Source of the DNA: Lota lota
Lineage: Eukaryota > Chordata > Actinopteri > Gadiformes > Lotidae
Reading direction: 5' to 3'
Assembly: GCA_026745465.1 (NCBI GenBank)
Contig: JACYXH010000172.1
Span: 1,294,501 to 1,358,500 of the forward strand
Length of the DNA stretch: 64,000 nucleotides
The notes beneath the pieces are model-generated. The model was given only the letters and a program-made list of their open reading frames with translations, did no database searches and was not told where the DNA came from. Both the position numbers and the translations under genes were made by a program. Positions 1 through 8,141 of this stretch are shown here, piece by piece (the first letter of the stretch is position 1; each line of letters opens with the position of its first letter).

Positions 1-700
1 CATACAGGTCATACTTGTACAGCATTCAGAAAATGTGACTGCACTCTTTCTCTTATGCAGCTACTGAAAACTTTCAAATTAGTTTTCGGTCTCAGATTGT
101 AATCTCTTACCGGTTTCCTTTTTGCCCAGGTGCACATATTGGAGTGACTTCCTGATTTGACAATATCTGTATTGTATGATTTTTGCATTGCTTGAACATA
201 TGGTGGACTCTCCCCATGTGGTTGAGAGACTCAAACAATGGTTTGTACATTTCTCCTCATATCTGCTCTGCTATTACTTTATCTCTTACTTCTGTTCTGG
301 TCATTATGATAGAGTCTTTGCCTCAGGTTTAATTAAATAACTGTGACCTCTGTAAATCAGGTGTATCTGTGATTGTTCATTCATTTATTATTTTTAAACA
401 CTACAATATACCACTCAACTGATTATGGTTGCTTCTGAAGATATCATTGTGTATCTAAATAAACTGAGGTTAGCCAAAGTGAAATTTTTTTGTGGTCTAA
501 AACCCGTACTTCATTAATAGTATTATTGTTGTAAATAATAATATCAGATATTAAAAAATATTAATATATTCATTGTTGTCCATTGGAAGTAGTGATTTAG
601 TAGGGGGGATTGAACACTTTTGTGAGGCACTGTATGCATGTCCCATTCTCATTAGGGGCTGAGGCCCCCTAAAGGTCTGATCCTAGAATCGACCCTGTGC
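1..700. other. AT-rich spacer/3' flank, no gene seen
   Basis: I see no credible coding sequence. The stretch is conserved in all six units. Around 605-640 the minus strand reads like the terminal part of a Tc1/mariner-type inverted repeat (CAGTGCCTCACAAAAGTG and a C-rich run), and at 656-669 there is a GGGGCTGAGGCCCC inverted repeat. Both are weak hints only. Confidence 0.5.
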
Positions 701-1021
701 CACAACACGTGATGAATCCCTTTATCAGTACATTCATCAGTACATCAGTCATTATTATCTCCTCATTAATGATGTGAAAAAAGTGAGTAGAGAGAGAGAT
801 CTCATTTAAGTTACTTAAGCTTTCAACATACACAATGAACCACAGAGAATACAGAACACATTTTTGTTTATTTATTTTCACAGTGAACAAATACAATTAA
901 AGTACATCTTAGATAGAACATAGAAATACAAGTGCAGGAGAGGGACAGAAACCCAGACGACTCCCTCCCCTCAAAGCGGCAGGTTGTTTCAAACAGGATG
1001 TGACCAGACAACCAATCATTG
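701..1021. repeat. Left flanking direct repeat of TAAR A
   Basis: About 320 bp that align, at clearly lower identity, with 4361-4682 in the same orientation. Shared landmarks in order are CAACAC-TGATGAA, TTATCTCCTCATTAATGATG, a GTAGAG run, TTAAGTTACTT, AGAAATACAAGTGCAGGAGA, and GACCAGAC followed by AATCATTG. The two copies bracket the receptor gene at a spacing of about 3.66 kb. Short open frames inside (for example 63 codons on the minus strand) are not convincing genes. Confidence 0.75.
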
Positions 1022-1220
1022 CTCTCCTGATAAATGTTTCTATATTTTACTTTCCTCAAACTAACCCAGGTTCAGACAGATTATTTGAAAGCTCAAATGT
1101 CATTCAATGCACAGAATAAAAGAAGTTACAGTCTTATGGTTACTTAACTGTCTTTTACAATGTAGAATGTTTGTACTTTATTGAAAACATATATTCAATA
1201 ATAAACTTTAATTAAATAAT

Positions 1221-1591
1221 TGTCACGTCGTCTACCGTCAAGCCGTCCATTTCCACCACCTAGCGGGTGCCGGCTGCCACTTCACCACGTGCGTTCTGTT
1301 TACACATCTGACGGCAATCCCCCAATCAACGCACCCTATTTCTCCCTTGGATTTTCCAACAGCCGGCGCTAGTTCGTCGTATACTCTACTCTCGTCCGTA
1401 TCGTCGTCCCAGCTTTTGAATACGTGTCCTTTCCCTGTTCCTGCCTGAGACCCGTTCTTCCCGTTTGCCCAACTGCCTGCTTAGCCTCGGCTTGCCTGTT
1501 CCTCGCTTCCCAGTTAATCTCCCTTGTACCTCTCCGTCTCCTCCTCCTCTGTGTCGTGCCTTTGGGTCCCCTTGCTCAGTTCAGCATAACA
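1221..1591. mobile_element. Solo LTR of a Gypsy-type element
   Basis: 371 bp beginning TGTCACGTCG and ending CATAACA. It is flanked by ATAAT and ATACT, a 5 bp target duplication with one change. Units B, D and E have the empty site with a single ATAAT. It shares blocks with the full chromovirus LTRs in this window (GCCGGCTGCCACTTC, CCACGTG, and the GGCGC-AGTTCGT block), so it is a related LTR family. No internal region remains, as expected after LTR-LTR recombination. Confidence 0.85.
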
Positions 1592-2035
1592 ATACTATTC
1601 ATTTCACATTATATTAAAGCTTACATACAAATACAATTATACAAATTGTACAATTCATTAAACTTTACAAATATGCACATCTGAATTATTATAATTCTCA
1701 TATCTTTACATTCATGTCTTTTCTTTTCTTATTCGTAATATCTAATTGCTATCAATATTGCGTAAAGTTACATCATTCTGTTTTCTTGATTTACTGACTC
1801 ATGATGTACTTGATTACAATGTGTTGTGTATTTTCAGCACAACACAAAACACAACACAAAATACACAACACAGGCCCAGTTGTGTATTTTCAGTTAAGAA
1901 GTTAATTGCTACACTGCATGGAGCTGGGGAATAATATACAAGCAATTCATGAATAAAGGCTTTCTGATAAGAAAAACAAGTTTTCCTTTGTCCCTTAACC
2001 TCTGAAACACCTCAGATCCAATCTGTCAGTGCATC
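1592..2035. other. 3' flank of TAAR A, probable 3' UTR
   Basis: AT-rich sequence immediately downstream (minus-strand sense) of the receptor stop codon. It contains the hairpin annotated at 1820-1872. No open frame of interest. I could not pick a poly(A) signal with confidence. Confidence 0.5.
1820..1872. repeat. 15-bp hairpin in probable TAAR 3' UTR
   Basis: Perfect 15-nt arms TGTGTTGTGTATTTT (1820-1834) and AAAATACACAACACA (1858-1872) around a CA-rich loop. The TTGTGTATTTTCAG motif is repeated just after it. Present only in units A, C and F, the same units that carry the solo LTR. Confidence 0.8.
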
Positions 2036-3022
2036 TTAGAATATGTTGGCCTGGCAGGAGTCTGACTGCAGTATCTGCAGGGTGACAATGAGTCTGATGG
2101 CCTTCCTGAACCAGGGGTAGAAGAAGGCGTACATGAGTGGGTTCAGGCAGGAGTTTAAGTACAGCAGCCATCCCACCCAGAACCCGACCACTTCGTTGTC
2201 CTGCCCCGCAAATAACGGGTAATAGTATGGACAGAAGGATACGAGGAAGACCACCACCACCACGCCCAGCGTCACCGCAGCCTTCAGCTCCGACCTCCTG
2301 GCCACCGTCCCCGCCACCCGGGACGACCTCATCTGCCGTGTCTGGGACAGCGCGGCGGCGAACACACGGGCGTACAGCGCCACCACGACGGACACGGGCG
2401 CCAAGAAGGTGACCAGCAGGTCCACCACCACTACCACCACCCCTAGCACAACCACGCAGTCCCCGTGGCACATGCTGTGCTTGCCAGGCTCTCGCAGAGT
2501 GTCCTGCACGATGGTGCAGTTGTAGAGGACTGCGCAGGCCCAGCACAGGCACACCGCCAGCTGCACCCGGCGCATTGTCACCTCGCTGGTGTAGCGTAGC
2601 GGCTGGCAGATGGCAACGTAGCGGTCCGCTGATATCAGCAGGATGTTCCCCACCGATGTCGAGGTCAGCACAAAGCCCAGGGTGTTGGACGCGGTGCACG
2701 CCCAATGTCCCAGGAACCAGCAGGTTCTGATGTAGTGCTGGGCCGTCAGGGGCATCACCAACAGGCCGATGAGCAGGTCGGAGCAGGCCAGGGACAGCAG
2801 CACCAGGTTGGTGGGCGTGTGCAGCTGGCGGAAGTGGGAGATGGAGATGATGACCAGCAGGTTGAGCAACACGGTGAGGAACGCCACGGAGGAAAGAGCG
2901 ACGTACAGGAAGCTGGCCTGGGAGCGGGGACGCAGCGTCCGCCTGCAGGAGGTGTTGAGGAGCAGGGGGTAGCAGAGGTCCACCCCCACCCCAGCCACCG
3001 GGCTCCTCAGTAGGGGAGACAT
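2036..3022 (-). CDS. TAAR A, olfactory trace-amine-associated receptor
   Basis: Seven-transmembrane class A receptor of 328 residues, single exon, expected at the cilia of olfactory neurons. Visible: a Cys-Tyr-Pro N-terminus with sequon NTS (Asn23), N1.50 (Asn54), D2.50 (Asp82), C3.25 (Cys109), DRY (133-135), P5.50 (209), P6.50 (265) and the TAAR signature NSCLNPLMY at 290-298 followed by YAFFYPWFRKA. Position 3.32 is Gly116, not Asp; Asp201 sits at 5.42. TM6 reads SFCPYY. The reading frame stays open to an upstream ATG at 3142, giving 368 residues. I chose the start at 3022 because it gives family length, is the only start shared with copies B and E, and a TATA-like motif lies only 11 bp upstream of the longer start. 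Neither ATG has a good Kozak context. Differs from copy C at three residues. Confidence 0.93.
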   Translation of the reverse strand: MSPLLRSPVAGVGVDLCYPLLLNTSCRRTLRPRSQASFLYVALSSVAFLTVLLNLLVIISISHFRQLHTPTNLVLLSLACSDLLIGLLVMPLTAQHYIRTCWFLGHWACTASNTLGFVLTSTSVGNILLISADRYVAICQPLRYTSEVTMRRVQLAVCLCWACAVLYNCTIVQDTLREPGKHSMCHGDCVVVLGVVVVVVDLLVTFLAPVSVVVALYARVFAAALSQTRQMRSSRVAGTVARRSELKAAVTLGVVVVVFLVSFCPYYYPLFAGQDNEVVGFWVGWLLYLNSCLNPLMYAFFYPWFRKAIRLIVTLQILQSDSCQANIF

Positions 3023-3152
3023 GGGTGAGAGGATAGGGAGCATGGAGGTAAGGGAGCCAACGTGCAGAGGATGTAGGGAGGAACGGAGGCCAGCTGAGAC
3101 CAGGGGTGAAGCCCTGGCGGCGTCTGTGACAAAATCCCTCATTGATACTACG

Positions 3153-3159
3153 ATTTATA
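3153..3159 (-). promoter_or_regulatory. Candidate TATA box of TAAR A
   Basis: TATAAAT on the minus strand, 11 bp above the ATG at 3142. If used, transcription would start near 3125-3130, inside the longer frame, so translation would begin at the internal ATG at 3022. Conserved in units A, C, D and F; absent from B and E, which lack this region. Inferred from sequence only. Confidence 0.35.
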
Positions 3160-4360
3160 TCTCTACCTCCCTGTGATACTCATCAACCCCTCCCTACCCC
3201 TAAACACACACTTACTAACCCCTCCTTTCTCCCTCTTCATCTCAGTGTTTTTTTCATCTTCATCTTTCTGCTCTCCTCTCTTCATCCTCTTCCTCTCTTC
3301 TAACTTCTCTATGTGTCCAACCAGGGCAGAGGAGCATAGGAGCATGGGCCAATCGTTGGCCAGCGATGGCAGGGATGTGTGCCAACACTGAGGGATGAGT
3401 GATTTGTCCATAATAATAGTTTTGATTGATTACACAATTGTACATATCTTAGTATCTCAGTAATAGTATATTATAATTGTGTTAAGTTCCTAGTGCTGTG
3501 TACTGCAATTGTGGGGCCTGCCACTACTTATAGATTATACACTATACTGATGTTAGTTCAGAACATCACAAAGAAATGAACGTGGCCTTACAACAAATTT
3601 TTCAACCAACTCCACAAGATTAACATATTCGGATCCTCTGTAAATCTAAACTTTGATGATTAAATAGAACACTGCTTAGCACTTTGTCAGAAACATTATT
3701 TCTGACAATTTTCAGAAATAATGAATAGGTGTATATCTCTATTACCATGTAGACCTATTTAATTCACATTTGGAAAGACCATGTAAACAGCATATTCAGA
3801 ATAGATATGTTCATTAGTATATGCACGAAGAAAGAGGTCAGAGGTGACGAATAGGTATTTTACTGAGTTGCTGCTTGCTATCACAAGCAATGGCTGTTTT
3901 AGAAAATGCTTTCCAGGTATTGGGACAAGGTGGCTACCGGTAGCATAGATATGTAGCTTCCAGGTGAAGCATCTCAAGCTGCTTGTCCAGTTAACACAAC
4001 GCTCCTTAGTCCATCTGAACTGCCCAATAAGCTGGGACACATTCAGATACATTTACCTATTCAACCAAACTTTATTAATATGTTTGTTCCATTGCGATCC
4101 TTTTCTTTCTACATCAGGCCATACTTCCACACTTAAACAAAACTTTGTTGAACATCAGGTCAGGATTTGGTTTAGACATGACATCATTCTATTTACTTAG
4201 AAATAACACACACACACACGTGAACGGACGGACGGAAAAACAGGTGCATCACGTGGGCTTGTCCACAAAGGAATTCGCTGGCACCTCGTCGTTCTTCTGG
4301 AAATGTTGTGGGCCACAGAGGAGTCTGTGCCACTTAGAGGTGTTACCAAAACATTTTACA
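3160..4360. other. 5' flank of TAAR A, no gene seen
   Basis: Upstream region of the receptor. 3175-3305 is pyrimidine-rich on the plus strand (CTTCATCTTC-type runs), so GA-rich in the gene's sense. About 0.6 kb of this flank (roughly 3080-3700) is missing from units B and E. 4207-4220 holds a short CA repeat. Open frames here are short and overlap on both strands, with no recognisable family. Confidence 0.5.
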
Positions 4361-4682
4361 CACAACACATGATGAAACCTTCATCAGCACATAATGTCAT
4401 AATTATCTCCTCATTAATGATGGAGTGAAAAGAGTAAGTAGAGCGAAAGAAATCTCTTAAAGTTACTTCAGCATCCAACATAAACAACGAACCACACAGA
4501 AGACGATACACTTTTTTACGTATTTTTACACAATGTACGATACAATAAAAGTACATATTTAAAAGAACGTAGAAATACAAGTGCAGGAGATGGACATAAA
4601 CCCCAGAGGCCTTATAAGACTCCCCTTCTCTAAAGCAGCAGGTTCTGTTTCACATGGGATATGACTAGACGACTAATCATTG
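4361..4682. repeat. Right flanking direct repeat of TAAR A
   Basis: Partner of the repeat at 701-1021, same orientation, about 320 bp, diverged by substitutions and small indels. It lies about 1.3 kb upstream of the receptor start in the gene's sense. Confidence 0.75.
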
Positions 4683-6674
4683 TGATTCAAGGTACTAAGG
4701 TATATTCAGTGTTCATGATAAAACGAGCACATAACTTAAAACCAAAACCAAAACGTAGAAAACAGGCCCATTTTCAGTTTTTACAATCCCATGAATATTG
4801 AAAAATAAAAACGGCTAAATTTTGGGTTGGTGTCAGGCACATTGTTTTCTGTTCAAAACCATAAACGAGAAAACATTTTCAGTTTATCCAATGTCCATGA
4901 ACATTAAAACTCAACTGGAACAAAGTGGAAAAAACTGCTTATTTTTTGGTTTTGTGTCATTTTGATTTTTCAATTCAATCTCACGAATGAAGACCACAGC
5001 TGACTGAAATCAATGGAGAGGGTGAACCGGAAATAGAGCTAAAGCGTCAATATAAAAGTGAAATGAGTGAGAACTTTACTATCGGGAGAAAGGGGCGCTT
5101 TGCGAATTAATTGGTTTCTCTAGCTTCAGATTAAGCTAGAGTTACCTAGTAAGTGTGATAAATAGTGAAAATAATTTAATTGAGTGGCATTAATTAATAG
5201 ATATTTTGGAAATATCCGTTATGGTATATTCCATATACCATAACCAAATAAAAAGCATCTATAAAGCCACCCGCAAAGGTCCCCATCACCCAACGTGAAA
5301 GTTGTAACATTGACCTGGTTTAAATAATACTAATAATAAAACAGATGGAGCTCCACACATCCTCATAGACCATGGACTTAAACATAACTGTCCTAGAAGC
5401 TTAACCCTCTCTCTCTCTGATGCAGAGAGGGTTAAGTTGCGCTGACTCGCTATCGAGATTAATTATCAATATATATATAACAGATAGCCATAATTATAGG
5501 TCTATGAATGTAAGTTACCACCATGGGTGCAATAAAAGGACTGTGTGTGAGAAAGGTAAATAGGCTGTTACCTCCGCCATGTCCACTAACATATACAGTG
5601 ACCATGATGACTTTGACAAAGATACCCGATTGTGATTGGTTCAACTGATATACATACAAAAGCTAGAGCTGCCAAAAAATGACCTTGGTGCATTGCTTTA
5701 TCGCAGAACGGAAATATGTACTGGCACCTTTCACAATACAGGCCAGCAGAGGCCGCCGTAGTGGTTCGGTTGGTTGCAATCTGCAACATCACCACTAGTT
5801 GCTGCTAAACACTTGACCTTTAAGCCAAATGGGAGAAGGGTTAAGTAACATTGTACATTAGGATAAGATGGGTTGTATTTTGGGGTGATTTGAGCTAACA
5901 ATCTTTCTTAATTTTTTTACAAATCACTATATAGAGTTGATGCTGGTAGTTTATTAAGAAGTGACTTTCGCTTTTTCCATTTATTCAATATTTTCCCTAA
6001 TACTTTACCTTTGTAAACCAAGTCATGGCTAGAGAGATATAAATTTCACCTTGAGTCAAGATTCAAGGACCTGACGATTTACGACCTTGCTGTCAAGAGT
6101 TAATTGATGATTTATGACCCTGAGTCTGGCAGATTTGACCGTTGACATGGTTATGGTTGACCTTTGACCTAATGAGAAATGTAATTGATTTTTATGGTGC
6201 ACCCCTGGAAGTGAACTGAAAAACAATAAAGTATTTGTGAAAGGAAAAAATGTTTAGTTTAAATTATAATGACGTTAATGTTTCCTAAAAGGGGTTAAAG
6301 GGGAAGGTCACAGGTTTGACCTTCCAGGTGATTCAAGTGGTTTGGGCTGTCATAAAAATAAACCTTTTTTTTTAAGATATTACAGAGAAAGTGTTGTCCT
6401 TCAAAATAAATACATGTCATAGTGTACAAATACAATGTAACTAACATTGCAACTAGCTAATAGCTTAAAATTACCCCGACATATCTGTAGTCATTTTTTT
6501 TCAATAGTGATTTCAATAATGTTATCAATAAAATCACATCCTATAAATGATATATTCTACAAATAAAAAATGCTGGCCAGCCCAAACAGTTTATAAGAGT
6601 CATACTAATCTTTTAGAGTTTGAATTAAGTTTTTGAAGCATGAAAGTCTCCCCCCTAATTGGGAGAATCTCAAT
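4683..6674. other. Distal 5' flank of TAAR A with conserved hairpins
   Basis: AT-rich, no gene seen. It holds several perfect hairpins kept in the other units: GTTATGGTATAT/ATATACCATAAC at 5218-5244 with a 3-nt loop; 13-nt arms CTTAACCCTCTCT/AGAGAGGGTTAAG at 5400-5436; TCTAGCTT/AAGCTAGA near 5120-5142; and GGAAGGTCA/TGACCTTCC at 6302-6325. A nuclear-receptor-like DR1 lies at 6158-6170. The end of this stretch is the chromovirus target site. Confidence 0.6.
6158..6170 (-). promoter_or_regulatory. DR1-type nuclear receptor element
   Basis: The minus strand reads AGGTCAAAGGTCA, two perfect AGGTCA half-sites with 1-bp spacing (DR1). DR1 sites bind RXR heterodimers, HNF4 and COUP-TF type receptors. 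Identical at the matching place in units B, C, D and E. An inverted AGGTCA pair follows at about 6304-6323. About 3.1 kb upstream of the TAAR start. Use in vivo is unproven. Confidence 0.45.
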
Positions 6675-6679
6675 CTTAC
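6675..6679. repeat. Target site duplication, left, CTTAC
   Basis: Matches 16618-16622 exactly. The uninterrupted site is present once in units D (50633-50637) and E (58082-58086), and as ATTAC in unit B near 24106. Confidence 0.9.
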
Positions 6680-7190
6680 TGTCACATCACCTTCTGCCAC
6701 CACCTAGTGGCGCCGGCTGCCACTTCCCCACGTGTCTCTGTTTACCTTTCCGTCAGCAATTACCCTCGTGCACTCCGTTCTACACTCCGGTCTCCAATCA
6801 CCAATCAACGCACCCTACTTCTTCCCCGTTCACCAAGCAGCCGGCGCCAGTTCGTTGTTTACGCTTTCCAAGTTAGTTACCTCGTTCCAGCATTCTAGTT
6901 CCCTGCTTACTTGTTCCAGCCTGTCCTTAACCCGTCTTCCCTTTTCCTAGCCCTCCCCGGTTCCGTCCCGACTCCTGCTCCTGTTCGTCTGACTGCCTCC
7001 ACGTTAACGACCTCTCGCCTGCCTGACCACCCGCCTGCCTACGTCCCTCTGCCTGCTTGCCACCCACCTGCCAACGAACCCCTGCCTGCCTGACTATCCG
7101 CCTGCCTAACCCTTGCCTGTACCGAAATAAATCCCTTTGAACCCATTCCATCTCTGTCTTGGTGTCTTGCGTTTGGGTTAACAGTTCGAA
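6680..7190 (+). repeat. LTR 1 (5' LTR) of composite A
   Basis: Begins TGTCACATCACC. Its 3' end is damaged: relative to LTR 2, 16 bp spanning the LTR end and start of the primer site are missing between two CGAA repeats. The predicted transcript start and self-primer GCCAGTTCGTT lies at 6846-6856. The U5 region is rich in CTGCCTGC-type repeats. Confidence 0.88.
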
Positions 7191-7200
7191 CTGGCCAAAC

Positions 7201-8103
7201 ATTGACCCAGCAGACACGGATCCCATACGCCAGGTTATCTCCCATCAGGGAGTTTTACTCGGACAACACGACCAGGCGCTGCGGGAGATCACGTCCACCC
7301 TCCAGGAGCTTACATCAGCCATCCGTGAAAACCTAGCGCCAACTCCCGTCTCTCCTTCCCTCGGCCCCTCCCCTGCCAACTACTTCACGTGAGCCGTACA
7401 TCCCGACCCCCGAACGTTACGAGGGCGATCTGGGTACTTCTCGGGACTTCCTTCTGCAGTGTGACCTGGTGTTCCGCCTCCAGCCCCTGACCTACCCCAC
7501 CGACTGCTCCCTGATCGCTTACCTCGTCCGAGCCTTTCGTGGTAGGGCCCTCTCTTGGGCTACCTCCGTAATGGAGGGGGGGTCCGATTTCTGTTCCTCC
7601 TACACTGAGTTTACCGCTGATATGCGGAGGGTCTTCGATCACCCCGTCCGTGGCAGAGAGGTTTCCATGCGTCTCTTCTCCATCCGCCAGGGCTCTCGAA
7701 GCGTCGCTGACTTCACAGTTGATTTCCGAACCCTCGCTGCGGAGAGTGGGTGGAATGAGGTGGCCTTAATGGGGGCTTTCTTGAGCGCGCTTACTGATCC
7801 CATCAGGGATGAGTTGGCCGCTCGGGAGTATTCACCCAATTTGGATCATCTCATCTCCCTCGCTAGTTGCCTGGACAATCGTCTGCACGAACGGCGTCGC
7901 TAGCGCGCACACCGTCCTATTCTCCCCGTCATGAGCCAACGTCCCAACCTGAGCCGGAGCCCATGCAATTGGGGCGAGCCCGCCTGTCCCCGGTCGAGAG
8001 GCAACACCGGCTGGCGACCGGTGTTTGCCTTTATTGCGGTCTTCCTGGTCACACCATTGCGACCTGTTCCACCTGTCCGGGAAAAGGGTCGACTCGCCTG
8101 TAA
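7201..8103 (+). pseudogene. Degenerate gag of internal region 1 (A)
   Basis: Remnant of the structural polyprotein. The start codon position (7201) reads ATT where internal region 2 has ATG. An early frameshift ends the N-terminal part near 7390. The capsid part (7469-7903) ends at a TAG (7901-7903) where region 2 has GAG. The nucleocapsid part is in another frame (7867-8103) and carries a CCHC knuckle, C-x2-C-x4-H-x4-C ([14 protein letters not shown]). The frame change between capsid and knuckle is shared with region 2, so it is older than the tandem structure. Confidence 0.85.
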
Positions 8104-8141
8104 CTCGAGGGATTCTGGCGAGTCGAACTCTTGATCCCTCG
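8079..8141 (+). promoter_or_regulatory. -1 ribosomal frameshift signal at the gag-pol junction
   Basis: The slippery heptamer GGGAAAA (8079-8085) is in phase with the knuckle frame (G GGA AAA), and pol continues in the -1 frame. Three bases later comes a 10-bp stem TCGACTCGCC (8089-8098)/GGCGAGTCGA (8117-8126). The loop sequence CGAGGGAT (8106-8113) can pair with ATCCCTCG (8134-8141), making an H-type pseudoknot with loops of 7, 3 and 7 nt. The gag stop TAA is at 8101-8103. Sushi elements and the domesticated PEG10 use a similar -1 signal. Confidence 0.7.

Noticed and set aside
600..640. Tc1/mariner-like terminal sequence
   Set aside because: Only one end is suggestive; no second inverted repeat or transposase remnant found, so not called as an element.
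868..1059. 63-codon minus-strand frame kept in all units
   Set aside because: It lies inside the direct repeat and is not kept in the right-hand copy of that repeat; conservation is explained by recent duplication.
2137..2412. Plus-strand Pro/Arg-rich open frame opposite TAAR A
   Set aside because: Antisense shadow of the receptor coding sequence; composition follows from the complementary codons.
1995..2705. Long minus-strand open frame (236 codons) overlapping TAAR A, repeated in the other units
   Set aside because: It is the alternate frame of a GC-rich receptor gene, rich in Gly, Ala, Arg and His with no family resemblance, and it disappears where base composition changes.
3163..3411. 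Short overlapping frames on both strands upstream of TAAR
   Set aside because: Low-complexity Lys/Glu or Ser/Phe peptides from a pyrimidine tract; frames exist on both strands and match nothing known to me.
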